Part shown: piece by piece, positions 1-7,614 of the stretch
Numbering within the stretch: position 1 is the stretch's first letter
How the letters are laid out: each line of letters starts with the position of its first letter
NCBI RefSeq assembly: GCF_047528295.1
Contig: NZ_CP180001.1
Span: forward strand, 1,426,001-1,490,000
DNA length: 64,000 nt
Direction of reading: 5' to 3'
DNA from: Peptacetobacter sp900550335
GTDB lineage: Bacteria > Bacillota > Clostridia > Peptostreptococcales > Peptostreptococcaceae
Notes under the pieces: generated by a model
Database searches by the model: none
What the model was told of the DNA's origin: nothing
Seen by the model: only the letters and a program-made list of their open reading frames with translations
Translations under genes and position numbers: made by a program

Positions 1-423
1 TATGCTCATACTGTTAGAGCAAATGATGAATTTGACATAGATTATGGATTAGAACAGAAACTAGTACATAAACCAGATTTAAAAGGAAATAGAGGAGAAG
101 TTATAGGATACTATGCGGTTTATCATCTTGATACTGGAGGCAATAGTTTTATCTTTATGACTAAGGATGAGATATTAGAGTTCGCTAAAAAGAAAAGTAA
201 GACTTTTAATAATGGACCTTGGCAGACAGACTTTGATGAGATGGCGAAGAAAACAGTTATTAAGAAACTTCTAAAATATGCACCAGTAAGTATAGAAATG
301 CAAAAAGCTATGACAGTTGATGAGACATCTAAGTCTGAAATAAGTGATGATATGAGCTTAGTTGAGGAGGATGAATACATAGAAGGTGAATTTGAAGAAG
401 TAGTTACAGAGGGTGAAGAGTAA
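1..423 (+). CDS. recT: RecT-family single-strand annealing protein, 5' truncated by window edge
   Basis: The reading frame is open from base 1 and ends at a TAA at 421-423, so about 140 C-terminal residues of a normally ~280-320 residue protein are visible. The stretch GYYAVYHLDTGG followed by a lysine-rich helix and AKKTVIKKLLKYAPVS is typical of the C-terminal half of phage RecT annealing proteins, which pair complementary single strands during phage recombination. The last ~40 residues are acidic, as in many RecT tails. The stop overlaps the next start by one base (TAATG), so the two are co-translated in the early prophage operon. An internal ATG at 157 is not the start, because homology-like sequence continues upstream of it. 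Confidence 0.85.
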   Translation, partial: YAHTVRANDEFDIDYGLEQKLVHKPDLKGNRGEVIGYYAVYHLDTGGNSFIFMTKDEILEFAKKKSKTFNNGPWQTDFDEMAKKTVIKKLLKYAPVSIEMQKAMTVDETSKSEISDDMSLVEEDEYIEGEFEEVVTEGEE

Positions 424-1283
424 TGGCAAAGTACAGAGCTTTACAAACTTCATTTTGGGATGATGCTTTTGTAGTGGACTTAACACCAGAAGAGAAATAC
501 TTCTTTATCTATATCCTAACTAATAGTAAATCAGCTCAGTGTGGTTGCTATGAGCTACCATATAGAGTTATGGAGATGCAGACAGGATACAACAGAGAAA
601 CAGTAGAAAAGCTTCTTAAACGTTTTGAAGATTATGGAAAGATAAAGTATGACCGAGATACCAAAGAAATTCTTATTATGAACTGGCATAAACACAATTA
701 CACTAAATCAATAAAAGTTGAGGCTTGCATCATAAAAGAAGTATCAAATATAAAATCTGATGAATTTAGAAGTATATTGATAGAAATTTGTAAAAAATAT
801 GGATATAACACAGAAGATATACCCTATACATACCCTATAGATACCGTATCGATAGACTATGGGGAAAAAGAAAAACAAAAACAAAAAGAAACAAAAAAAG
901 AAAAAGAAAAACAAAAACAATCAGTAAGGATTGATGATGATGTTGAACAAGAAACTGATGTGAGTAAGGTTTTATATGAATACCTAACTAATATTTCTCT
1001 AGGTGATATAGAGGATATTAATAAAGCATTAGCTGCTAAAAATAGAGATGTAAATTATCTAAGAGAAAAATTAGAGATAATGCAGCACATAAGAGATATT
1101 AAGTATCCAGTGAAATATCTTCTTAAAGCTATAGAGGATGATTATAGAAGTTATGGTAAGAGCGAAGTTAAAGGAAGTAGCAGCAGGAACAAGTTTAAAA
1201 ACTTTGATGAAACTGTTACTAAGTATAGTCCTGATGAACTGGAAGAAAAGATAAGACAAAGTCAAAGTAAAAAGTTTGGGTAG
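423..1283 (+). CDS. Phage replication protein, DnaD-like replisome organizer
   Basis: This is a 286-residue protein. The N-terminus (FWDDAFVVDLTPEEKYFFIYI, then a short winged-helix-like stretch ending near INMNWHKHN-type sequence at residues 85-95) matches phage replisome organizer N-terminal domains. A KEKEKQKQK low-complexity linker at residues 145-170 separates it from a C-terminal helical domain. By family knowledge such proteins bind the phage origin and help load the host helicase. The start overlaps the recT stop, and SSB lies downstream, supporting a replication role. The origin itself was not identified. Confidence 0.7.
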   Translation: MAKYRALQTSFWDDAFVVDLTPEEKYFFIYILTNSKSAQCGCYELPYRVMEMQTGYNRETVEKLLKRFEDYGKIKYDRDTKEILIMNWHKHNYTKSIKVEACIIKEVSNIKSDEFRSILIEICKKYGYNTEDIPYTYPIDTVSIDYGEKEKQKQKETKKEKEKQKQSVRIDDDVEQETDVSKVLYEYLTNISLGDIEDINKALAAKNRDVNYLREKLEIMQHIRDIKYPVKYLLKAIEDDYRSYGKSEVKGSSSRNKFKNFDETVTKYSPDELEEKIRQSQSKKFG

Positions 1284-1323
1284 GGGTTAGCCTCTACCTG
1301 AACTGAATGATCAAGGAGATAGT

Positions 1324-1509
1324 ATGGAAGGAATAGACTTTTTAAAAGTAGTTATATCAGAACTAACTGGAGAAGTTAAGGTTATAGCTGATAAGAATTT
1401 TATAAAGATGGACAAGAGAAAAAGAGCTGATTATTTAGAAGTAACGAGAGATTTGATAATACAGTTATGGATTAAAGCTGAGGAGGTAGCAGAAGATGAA
1501 GAAAACTAA
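1324..1509 (+). CDS. Small hypothetical phage protein (61 aa)
   Basis: It has an AAGGAG ribosome site at 1313-1318 with good spacing to the ATG. The sequence is a short charged protein ending in an acidic tail (EEVAEDEEN). It overlaps the next gene by 14 bases, so it is part of the early operon. I do not recognise a family. Confidence 0.6.
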   Translation: MEGIDFLKVVISELTGEVKVIADKNFIKMDKRKRADYLEVTRDLIIQLWIKAEEVAEDEEN

Positions 1510-1825
1510 GATATTAGCAATTGATATGGCAAAAGTAAATGAGGTAATAAAAGGATTAGAAAAAGATAACTTTGAAATTGTACAGTTTAATCACGAAGTA
1601 GCAAGTAATGGTCATATTTATATATTCCTTATGGCTCAGAAAGAAGAGGATAAGAGCATATACGAAAAAATGTATTTGCTAGAACAATATTGTGCAAAAA
1701 ATCATTGTAGGAGTGGTAAGTGCAGAATAGAAAATATATGTAGTGAATATCAAGGTAATGGCTCATTTCTTTGGGATTTTAAAGATGTAGAAAAGGCTTA
1801 TGAGGTGATAAGAGATGACAGATAA
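1496..1825 (+). CDS. Small phage protein with one Cys-rich module
   Basis: A 109-residue protein of unknown function. Its C-terminal half carries a cysteine cluster of the form YC-x4-HC-x4-C-x4-IC followed by WDF...VEKAYEVI. The next protein carries two versions of the same module, so this looks like a small metal-binding or disulfide unit followed by a short helix. It overlaps both neighbours by 11-14 bases, in line with translational coupling. Function is unknown. Confidence 0.6.
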   Translation: MKKTKILAIDMAKVNEVIKGLEKDNFEIVQFNHEVASNGHIYIFLMAQKEEDKSIYEKMYLLEQYCAKNHCRSGKCRIENICSEYQGNGSFLWDFKDVEKAYEVIRDDR

Positions 1826-2267
1826 AGATTTAGAGATAAGAGGGAAATCAGTTGTAGTTTGGGAGTTCTGTAGAGATATGGAGAACTGTGATTGCTTAGA
1901 AGGTAGATGTCCTTTAGAGGATTTATGTAATAACAACCAGATACAGGATATAGAGTTTGATTATTCAGATGAGGACGATGTTAAGAAGATAGAAGAGGCT
2001 TACAAGATAGTAATGGAAGAGGATCAAGAAGAAAAACTATATACCAGAGAAGAGATAAACAAGTTATTAGGTATTGGATTAAGCGAAAAGGATTTTGAAG
2101 AGATGAAAGAAGCAATAAGTCAGTATTGCTATATAAGAAATTGTGATGATTGCTTGATGAGTCTTAAGTGTCCTAGAGGGAGAGAGGTTCCTGGTGATAA
2201 TGGATGTGAAGACTGGGACGAGGCAGAATTAATAGAAGCATATAGATGCATAGAAGGAGTGTTGTAG
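1815..2267 (+). CDS. Phage protein with two copies of the Cys-rich module
   Basis: A 150-residue acidic protein. Near residues 15-60 it has WEFC..MENCDCLEGRCPLEDLC followed by KKIEEAYKIV. Near residues 105-148 it has YCYIRNCDDCLMSLKCP followed by EDWDEAELIEAYRCI. Both resemble the single module in the preceding gene. The arrangement suggests a domain of about 40-45 residues duplicated within the operon, possibly zinc-binding. No known function is recognised. Confidence 0.6.
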   Translation: MTDKDLEIRGKSVVVWEFCRDMENCDCLEGRCPLEDLCNNNQIQDIEFDYSDEDDVKKIEEAYKIVMEEDQEEKLYTREEINKLLGIGLSEKDFEEMKEAISQYCYIRNCDDCLMSLKCPRGREVPGDNGCEDWDEAELIEAYRCIEGVL

Positions 2268-2717
2268 ATGAACGATAAGAAACTAAGATATCTTTTAAGA
2301 TGGATTAAAAATTTAGAAAAAGTTGAAATAAATAAAGATGAGAAGTTCTATTATATAGCTAATTTAAGAGTTTTGTACAAGATAAAAAAAGAACATATGT
2401 ATCTAAATCCTGAAGCATTTAACACTAAAAACGGAGATATTATTATAGAAAATATGTTAGAAGCTGGAATAGAGGCATATATGCAACGTATAGGATGTAC
2501 AACAGAGGACGGAAATAGATTAAAAGCTCTTATCTATTCAGGGCATGGATATTCTATATATTTAGATGCCGAAATATTTAATACATTTGGAGCTAATACA
2601 GAGGTATTTTTCAATGTAGAAACAGGAATAGCGAGAATAGAAAAAATGGATAGACGAACAGAAGAAATTGAGACAGTTGGGTACATTAAACCAGAAGTTA
2701 TAGAAAAGGAAAAATAA
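2268..2717 (+). CDS. Hypothetical phage protein (149 aa)
   Basis: The ATG directly follows the previous stop (TAGATG). The protein is mixed alpha/beta with no Cys cluster or membrane segment. It sits in the early operon between the Cys-module proteins and a zinc-ribbon protein. I do not recognise a family. Confidence 0.55.
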   Translation: MNDKKLRYLLRWIKNLEKVEINKDEKFYYIANLRVLYKIKKEHMYLNPEAFNTKNGDIIIENMLEAGIEAYMQRIGCTTEDGNRLKALIYSGHGYSIYLDAEIFNTFGANTEVFFNVETGIARIEKMDRRTEEIETVGYIKPEVIEKEK

Positions 2718-2747
2718 TAAAAGTAACACGGATTGGAGGGAAAATAA

Positions 2748-3053
2748 ATGGACGAAGTAATGTGCCCTTATTGTGGGAAAGAATTTAGAATAGAAACTTG
2801 CGATATTGCAGGTAATGAGGAATTTATAGATATGTGTCCTCATTGCGAAAAAGAAGTACAAATATATGCTGAAGTAGTTTTAGAACTTTATGCAAATGAA
2901 GTTGAATATTTTAATTGTGAAGCTTGTGGAAAAAAAGAATATGAAATAGACAGTGAAAAGTTACCATATGAAAAAGAAAATGGTGAATGGGAATATAAAA
3001 AGCTATGTGCTGGATGTTATTGGAAAGAATTAATGAAAAGGAGAGAAGAATAA
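2748..3053 (+). CDS. Small zinc-ribbon protein
   Basis: A 101-residue protein with four CxxC-type knuckles: CPYC near residue 5, CPHC near residue 31, CEAC near residue 58 and CAGC near residue 88. That is enough for two zinc sites. A GGAGG site lies just upstream (2736-2740). The stop overlaps the ssb start as TAATG, so translation is coupled. Such small zinc-ribbon proteins are common beside phage SSB genes; the role is unknown. Confidence 0.65.
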   Translation: MDEVMCPYCGKEFRIETCDIAGNEEFIDMCPHCEKEVQIYAEVVLELYANEVEYFNCEACGKKEYEIDSEKLPYEKENGEWEYKKLCAGCYWKELMKRREE

Positions 3054-3478
3054 TGAATGCAATACATTTAATAGGACGATTAACAAAAGATCCTGATATG
3101 AGATACCTACCAGGAACAGAAACAGCATCAACAAATTTTCAGATAGCTGTGAGAAGAAATTTTAAAAACAGAGAAGGTAAATACGATTCAGATTTTATAC
3201 AGGTACAAGTATTAGGGAAACCTGCTGAAGCAGCTGCTAACTATCTAAGAAAGGGTAATAGATGTGCGGTAGATGGTAGGTTACAGATAGATAATTGGAA
3301 AGATGATAAAAGTGGAGAATGGAAGAGTTTTACAAAAGTAATAGCTACTAATGTGGAATTTTTAGAGAGTGCAAATAGTACACCATCAATTCCAGAAGAG
3401 CCACAGTATAATCCACCAGAAGGATTTGGGGATGATATAGGTTATAACACAGTTGACGATGATGATGTGCCATTTTAG
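3053..3478 (+). CDS. ssb: Single-stranded DNA-binding protein
   Basis: A 141-residue OB-fold SSB: N-terminus MNAIHLIGRLTKDPDMRY, then FQIAVRR, the DFIQVQVLGKPAE strand and the acidic C-terminal tip DDDDVPF, which recruits partner proteins in this family. I chose the ATG at 3053, which overlaps the previous stop, over an earlier in-frame start at 3005 that would add 16 non-homologous residues inside the zinc-ribbon gene. It protects single strands during phage replication and probably works with the RecT protein encoded upstream. Confidence 0.92.
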   Translation: MNAIHLIGRLTKDPDMRYLPGTETASTNFQIAVRRNFKNREGKYDSDFIQVQVLGKPAEAAANYLRKGNRCAVDGRLQIDNWKDDKSGEWKSFTKVIATNVEFLESANSTPSIPEEPQYNPPEGFGDDIGYNTVDDDDVPF

Positions 3479-3487
3479 GAGGGAGTT

Positions 3488-3673
3488 ATGAACGAAGAAA
3501 AAATAGTTCTAAGAAATGCTAGAAAGCTAAAATCAGCATTTAGACACTTAGGTGATAATGAGGTTGTAGATATAGCTTACGAGATAGTAAAAAGCAATAG
3601 AAAAGATAATGATGAGCCAGATGTAGAGGCTATAGATAAAGTTGTAAGTAATATATGTGGGGAACAATGTTAG
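3488..3673 (+). CDS. Small hypothetical phage protein (61 aa)
   Basis: A GGAGG site at 3478-3482 precedes the ATG. The protein is short, charged and probably helical, with a C-terminal Cys (GEQC). It is in the early operon directly after ssb. No family is recognised. Confidence 0.55.
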   Translation: MNEEKIVLRNARKLKSAFRHLGDNEVVDIAYEIVKSNRKDNDEPDVEAIDKVVSNICGEQC

Positions 3674-3685
3674 GAGGAAAATATC

Positions 3686-4282
3686 ATGGATTTGTTTGGG
3701 AAAAAGAGAATAGCTGAGTTAGAGCAGGAGAATGAAAGATTAAAAGAAGATAAAGAAGGAGTATTAAAGCTTTATAATACAACAATAAAAAATCATGAAC
3801 AGTTAGAGCATGAATATAGAAGTTTAAAAGCTAGGAGTGAAGGTCTTAAATCAATAATGGAAGGTAAGAATAAGAAGGTTAGAGATCTAGAGGATAAAGT
3901 TAGATTATTAGAATTAGATGTTAAAGATTCAGAAATTATTATTAAGGATAGAGAAGAAAAGATAGATGCTGCTAATAAGAAAATCGGAAAGCTATATGAC
4001 AGAATAGAAAAATTAGAAAAAGATTATGAGGAAGTACATAGTGCATATGAGTATAGAGATAGTTTAGCTTATGCGTACAATGAAGAGGCATTAAGATACA
4101 GAAAAAAATTGGAAAAATACGAATCTGTAATGGCACATGCAACATGTTCAAGTATGAATGATTTTAGATTACTTAGAGGAAAAGTTTATAATTCTTCTAA
4201 GCAAAATAAAAGGATAAGAAATAAATGCATAATGAAATTAGCTGACCAGATGGAAAAAATATTTAAGGAAATGTTAGGGTAG
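3686..4282 (+). CDS. Coiled-coil phage protein
   Basis: A 198-residue protein that is almost entirely heptad-like from residue 5 to about 155, rich in Glu, Lys and Leu. A basic C-terminal segment follows (KQNKRIRNKC). An AGGAGG site is placed 8 bases before the ATG. No enzymatic motif is visible, so a structural or scaffolding role is likely but unproven. Its stop codon lies inside the left arm of a hairpin. Confidence 0.55.
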   Translation: MDLFGKKRIAELEQENERLKEDKEGVLKLYNTTIKNHEQLEHEYRSLKARSEGLKSIMEGKNKKVRDLEDKVRLLELDVKDSEIIIKDREEKIDAANKKIGKLYDRIEKLEKDYEEVHSAYEYRDSLAYAYNEEALRYRKKLEKYESVMAHATCSSMNDFRLLRGKVYNSSKQNKRIRNKCIMKLADQMEKIFKEMLG

Positions 4283-4296
4283 ATTTATTCTACCCT
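4276..4296 (+). terminator. Hairpin overlapping the stop of the coiled-coil gene
   Basis: AGGGTAGA at 4276-4283 pairs with TCTACCCT at 4289-4296 around a 5-base loop, 8 of 8 pairs. Only two T follow, so it may be a weak terminator or an mRNA processing or stability element rather than a full stop. Confidence 0.4.
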
Positions 4297-4317
4297 TTAA
4301 GGTTGAAGGAGGATAAA

Positions 4318-4719
4318 ATGCAGAAAATATTAGATATGTTCAGAAAAAGAAGAAACGATATAAGAAAACCAATTGAGATGGATAAAAGAGTAGTTATACA
4401 GATAGCTCAGGAAGAGCTTGCAGAGTTAATACAGGCAATAAGCAAAATGAATAGAGCCGCAATGTATTGGGAAAAACAAATGAAAAGAATACCACGCAGC
4501 AAAGAAGAAGATAGAGATATAAACAATAAATTATCTATGATAGAAAGACTTAGAAATAAAAAGTTTAAAGATAATTTATGTGAGGAAATGGCAGATGTGA
4601 TAATAGCTTTAAGTTGGGTTATGGATGTTTATGGTGTAGCTGATAAAGATGTAGCTTGGTACATAAATATGAAAGCTAATAGAATGACTAAAAGAATAAA
4701 AGAAGGTGAGTTCTATTAA
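4318..4719 (+). CDS. MazG-like nucleotide pyrophosphohydrolase
   Basis: A 133-residue all-helical protein. The stretch QIAQEELAELIQAISK near residue 25 and CEEMADVIIAL near residue 83 give the EExxE and ExxD pairs that bind magnesium in MazG/dUTPase-like all-alpha NTP pyrophosphatases. A TTG at 4303 lies inside the Shine-Dalgarno AAGGAGG (4306-4312), so the ATG at 4318 is the real start. The enzyme would hydrolyse non-canonical or alarmone-type nucleotides, a common early phage function. Confidence 0.65.
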   Translation: MQKILDMFRKRRNDIRKPIEMDKRVVIQIAQEELAELIQAISKMNRAAMYWEKQMKRIPRSKEEDRDINNKLSMIERLRNKKFKDNLCEEMADVIIALSWVMDVYGVADKDVAWYINMKANRMTKRIKEGEFY

Positions 4720-5140
4720 AAGTAAGTATGGTAGTAAGAAAATAGAGATAGATGGAATAGTATTTGACAGTAAAGCAGAAGGAGAATTTTATTTGTATCT
4801 CAAGGATCTAAAAGAGCAGGGGAAAATAAAAGAGATAATACTTCAAGAAAAGTTAGTTCTCCAGGAAGGTTTCAAGAAAAATGGAAAAACTAATAGAGCT
4901 ATAACTTATACAGTAGACTTTACAGTACTGGATGATAAAGGAAATCTGACAAGGATAGATGTAAAAGGAATGGAAACTCAGCAAGGTAACTTAAAAAGGA
5001 AGATGTATGACTACAAGTACAAAGAGCCTTTGGTATGGGTAGCTAAAAATAAGAAGTATGGCAATGAACAAGGTTGGATTGAATATGATAGATTGAAGAA
5101 AAAAAGAAGAGATGCAAAGAAAGGGGTGATATCATTTTAG
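4706..5140 (+). CDS. DUF1064 family phage protein, putative endonuclease fold
   Basis: A 144-residue basic protein with KAEGEFYLYLKDLKEQGKI near residue 23, TYTVDFTVLD near residue 66 and TRIDVKGMET near residue 81. The E...D...DVKG pattern is the PD-(D/E)xK-like signature of DUF1064 proteins found in many Firmicute phages. Their role is presumed to be nucleic-acid processing and is not proven. The only start upstream of the conserved part is GTG at 4706, which overlaps the MazG-like gene by 14 bases. The Shine-Dalgarno is poor, so translation is probably coupled. Confidence 0.65.
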   Translation: MSSIKSKYGSKKIEIDGIVFDSKAEGEFYLYLKDLKEQGKIKEIILQEKLVLQEGFKKNGKTNRAITYTVDFTVLDDKGNLTRIDVKGMETQQGNLKRKMYDYKYKEPLVWVAKNKKYGNEQGWIEYDRLKKKRRDAKKGVISF

Positions 5141-5202
5141 CAGCAATTATATTTTTATTAGTAACAATGATGATAACAAGTATTATATTAAATAGATTTT
5201 AG
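5134..5202 (+). CDS. Possible micro-ORF for a single-membrane-span peptide with a non-AUG start
   Basis: A stretch of about 22 codons from ATT at 5134 (or ATC at 5131) to TAG at 5200-5202 encodes an almost wholly hydrophobic peptide (AAIIFLLV, then ILNRF). An AAGGGGTG site at 5121-5127 is correctly spaced for an ATT/ATC start, but there is no ATG, GTG or TTG at that place. The first ATG (5167) would leave only 11 residues. It overlaps the end of the DUF1064 gene. It may be a real small phage membrane protein; the evidence is only sequence character and spacing. Confidence 0.3.
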   Translation: MLAAIIFLLVTMMITSIILNRF

Positions 5203-5212
5203 GAGGGATTGG

Positions 5213-5704
5213 ATGGCGACATTGATAACTAGATTAAAAGATAAAGACTGTATAAAGGTGACAGAGGAAATATTAAAAGAGTATAAATATATTAAGCTAG
5301 GATTGAAAACTCTAAGAGAGCAGCTTGAGTTGATAGATGAGGATATTATAAGTTTGCCAGCAGTAGGATGTTCTGAAAGAGTTCAGATGTCGCTGTCTGG
5401 AAGTCCTACTGAAGATAGTGCTTTAGAAATAATAGAGCAAAAGAAAATGATAGAGAAGAAAATAGAAGAGAATGAGGCTTTAATAAAAGCAGTTGATAGA
5501 GGATTGAACAATTTAGATTTAATTCATAGACAAGTAATAGAATACACCATGATAGATAAGCAGAGTTGGGTTTATATATGCGATAAGTTAAAGTATAGTG
5601 AAACTCAATTGAGAGAGAAAAAGAAAGAAGCAATTAAATCATTATCTTATGCATTGTTTGGATATGATATATCAGATGAGGATGATTTATTAAAAAGAAT
5701 ATAA
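5213..5704 (+). CDS. ArpU/RinA-type late-gene transcriptional activator
   Basis: A 163-residue protein with an N-terminal helical half and a C-terminal sigma-like helix-turn-helix (WVYICDKLKYSETQLREKKKEAIKSL, residues ~120-150). The size, HTH and position immediately upstream of the terminase genes match ArpU/RinA late regulators, which activate packaging and structural genes. A GGAGG ribosome site is present. The target promoter is probably in 5705-5850. Confidence 0.7.
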   Translation: MATLITRLKDKDCIKVTEEILKEYKYIKLGLKTLREQLELIDEDIISLPAVGCSERVQMSLSGSPTEDSALEIIEQKKMIEKKIEENEALIKAVDRGLNNLDLIHRQVIEYTMIDKQSWVYICDKLKYSETQLREKKKEAIKSLSYALFGYDISDEDDLLKRI

Positions 5705-5803
5705 CCTTTAATTATAATATTAGTTATGATAAAAGAAACCGTGGTTTTTCCGCAGATTTATAAAAATAAACGTGGTATTATAATAATATAAAAACTTAAT
5801 AAA

Positions 5804-5840
5804 TTGCTATACAGACGTTAAAGGATTTTATGTATAGCAA
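5804..5840. repeat. Inverted repeat upstream of terminase genes
   Basis: TTGCTATACA at 5804-5813 is perfectly inverted as TGTATAGCAA at 5831-5840, with a 17-base spacer. It lies in the 200-base gap between the late activator and terminase, where an activator site, small RNA stem or cos/pac element may be expected. The short repeat CGTGG also occurs at 5739 and 5771. Confidence 0.45.
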
Positions 5841-5855
5841 ATGTGTAACCATATG

Positions 5856-5885
5856 AGAGGCAACTGTAAAAGGTTGTCTCTTTTT
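5856..5885 (+). terminator. Rho-independent terminator before terS
   Basis: AGAGGCAAC at 5856-5864 pairs with GTTGTCTCT at 5873-5881 (nine pairs, one G-U), followed by a T tract to 5885. It would end early-operon transcription just before the packaging genes. It also shows that any terS start upstream of 5886 is not real. Confidence 0.65.
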
Positions 5886-6347
5886 ATGTGCCCAGAAAGG
5901 AGTGATATATATGGGCTAACAATCAAACAAAAGAAGTTTGCCGACGAGTATATCATTTCTGGTAATGCTACTGAGGCACGGATAAAGGCAGGTTATTCTA
6001 AGAAAACTGCTAGGAGTATAGGTTCAGAAAACCTTACAAAACTTGAAATTAAAACGTATATAGAAGAAAGAATGGCTGAAATAGATAGTCAGAAAATAGC
6101 TGACCAGAAGGAAGTAATGGAATATCTAACAAGTGTTATGAGAGGAAATGAGAAACAAGAACAGCTTATAACAATTGGATTAGGTGAAGGTATGACAAGA
6201 GCAGAAACCTTTGATGTAGAAGTTTCAGCTAAGGAACGAATAAGAGCAGCAGAATTAATTGGTAAAAGATATGGTATGTGGACTGACAAGCAAGATGTTA
6301 GCATAGAGCTTCCTGTATTTATAGATGATGTACCAGAGGAAGATTAA
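5886..6347 (+). CDS. terS: Terminase small subunit; start disturbed
   Basis: The protein has the terminase_2 pattern: LTIKQKKFADEYI, then GNATEARIKAGYSKKTARSIGSENL, a DNA-binding HTH, followed by a helical oligomerisation part. The start is odd. The ideal ribosome site AAAGGAG (5896-5902) points at an ATG at 5911, but that ATG reads Met-Gly-stop. The conserved frame is one base off and would need one extra base after the start to give M-G-L-T-I-K. The first in-frame ATG (5886, used here) lies at the end of a terminator T tract and has no good ribosome site. A one-base deletion, an assembly error or a non-AUG start are all possible. Confidence 0.75.
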   Translation: MCPERSDIYGLTIKQKKFADEYIISGNATEARIKAGYSKKTARSIGSENLTKLEIKTYIEERMAEIDSQKIADQKEVMEYLTSVMRGNEKQEQLITIGLGEGMTRAETFDVEVSAKERIRAAELIGKRYGMWTDKQDVSIELPVFIDDVPEED

Positions 6348-7603
6348 TGGCAAATACATCTATAAGTAAACTGATTGGGAAAGGATACAATAAATTTTGG
6401 CATACTAAGAAATTCTATAAAGTTGTAAAGGGAAGCAGAGGATCTAAGAAATCAGTTACAACTCAGCTTGAAATGATTTATAAAATGATGAAGAATCCGT
6501 GGATGAATGTTCTGCGGATGAGAAGATACGGAAATACATTAAGAGATAGTGTATTTGTTGGTCTCAAAAGTGCTGCTAATAGATTAGGAGTGTCACACTT
6601 ATGGAAGTTTACAGTGTCACCTATGGAACGGACCTATCTTCCAACTGGGCAAAAAATTCTTTTTAGGGGATTTGATGATGCTCTGAAACTTACTTCTATT
6701 CAGTTAGAAAAAGGACATATAACTCACTTATGGCTTGAGGAAGCCTATGAGCTTGAGAGTAAAGATAAATTAGATACAGTAGTAGAAGGTATGAGAGGGG
6801 AATTAGATGACCCTGAGGCATACAGACAAGTAATACTTACGTTCAATCCCTGGTCAGAGAATCATTGGTTAAAGAGTGAGTTCTTTGATAACTATGATGA
6901 AGATGTATTTGCTCTAACTACTACATACAAAGTAAATGAATTTTTAGATAAGCAAACTATAAAGAGATATGAAAAACTATATAAAACTAACCCTAGAAGA
7001 GCGAGAATTGTTTGTGATGGTGAGTGGGGAGTTGCAGAAGGACTTGTATATGAGAATGTAGAGTTTAGACCGCTAGACAAAGATGAACTTGCAAAACAAG
7101 GTTATACTCTGTTAGTTGGTTTAGACTTTGGTTTTACTCATGACCCTACAGCTCTAGTAGTTAGTTGGTTAGATATAGAGAATGAAACTTTATATATTAT
7201 AGATGAGCATTATCAAACTGGTATGCATACCAAAGAGATAGCTCAAATGATTAGAAAAAAAGGATATAGTAAGTCAACTATCATAGCAGATAGTGCTGAG
7301 AAAAGACTAATATCTGAATTAAGAACAGAGCATGGATTAAGAAATATAAAAGAATCTGTGAAGGGGAAAGATAGTGTCAATCAAGGGATTGATAAGCTGC
7401 AATCATTAAGAATAGTTTGTGATACTTCTTTAGTTAATACCAAAGAGGAGTTTTACAGCTATGCTTATAAATTTGATAAGGTATCTGGTAAATTTACAAA
7501 TATTCCAGAGGATAAGAACAATCACTTGATGGATGCATTGAGATATAGCTTGCAGTGTGTAAACAACAAAGTGAAAGTAAAACTATTCCAGGGTGGAATT
7601 TAG
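6347..7603 (+). CDS. terL: Terminase large subunit (PBSX/SPP1 type)
   Basis: A 418-residue ATPase-nuclease that cuts and pumps phage DNA into the prohead. A Walker A-like P-loop KGSRGSKKSV is near residue 28, and Walker B HLWLEEAYE near residue 125. The motif VILTFNPWSENHW is near residue 160. The nuclease half begins with LVGLDFGFTHDPTA near residue 255, whose Asp residues bind metal. Length is normal. The ATG overlaps the terS stop (TTAATG). Confidence 0.93.
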   Translation: MANTSISKLIGKGYNKFWHTKKFYKVVKGSRGSKKSVTTQLEMIYKMMKNPWMNVLRMRRYGNTLRDSVFVGLKSAANRLGVSHLWKFTVSPMERTYLPTGQKILFRGFDDALKLTSIQLEKGHITHLWLEEAYELESKDKLDTVVEGMRGELDDPEAYRQVILTFNPWSENHWLKSEFFDNYDEDVFALTTTYKVNEFLDKQTIKRYEKLYKTNPRRARIVCDGEWGVAEGLVYENVEFRPLDKDELAKQGYTLLVGLDFGFTHDPTALVVSWLDIENETLYIIDEHYQTGMHTKEIAQMIRKKGYSKSTIIADSAEKRLISELRTEHGLRNIKESVKGKDSVNQGIDKLQSLRIVCDTSLVNTKEEFYSYAYKFDKVSGKFTNIPEDKNNHLMDALRYSLQCVNNKVKVKLFQGGI

Positions 7604-7614
7604 GAGGTGAGATA

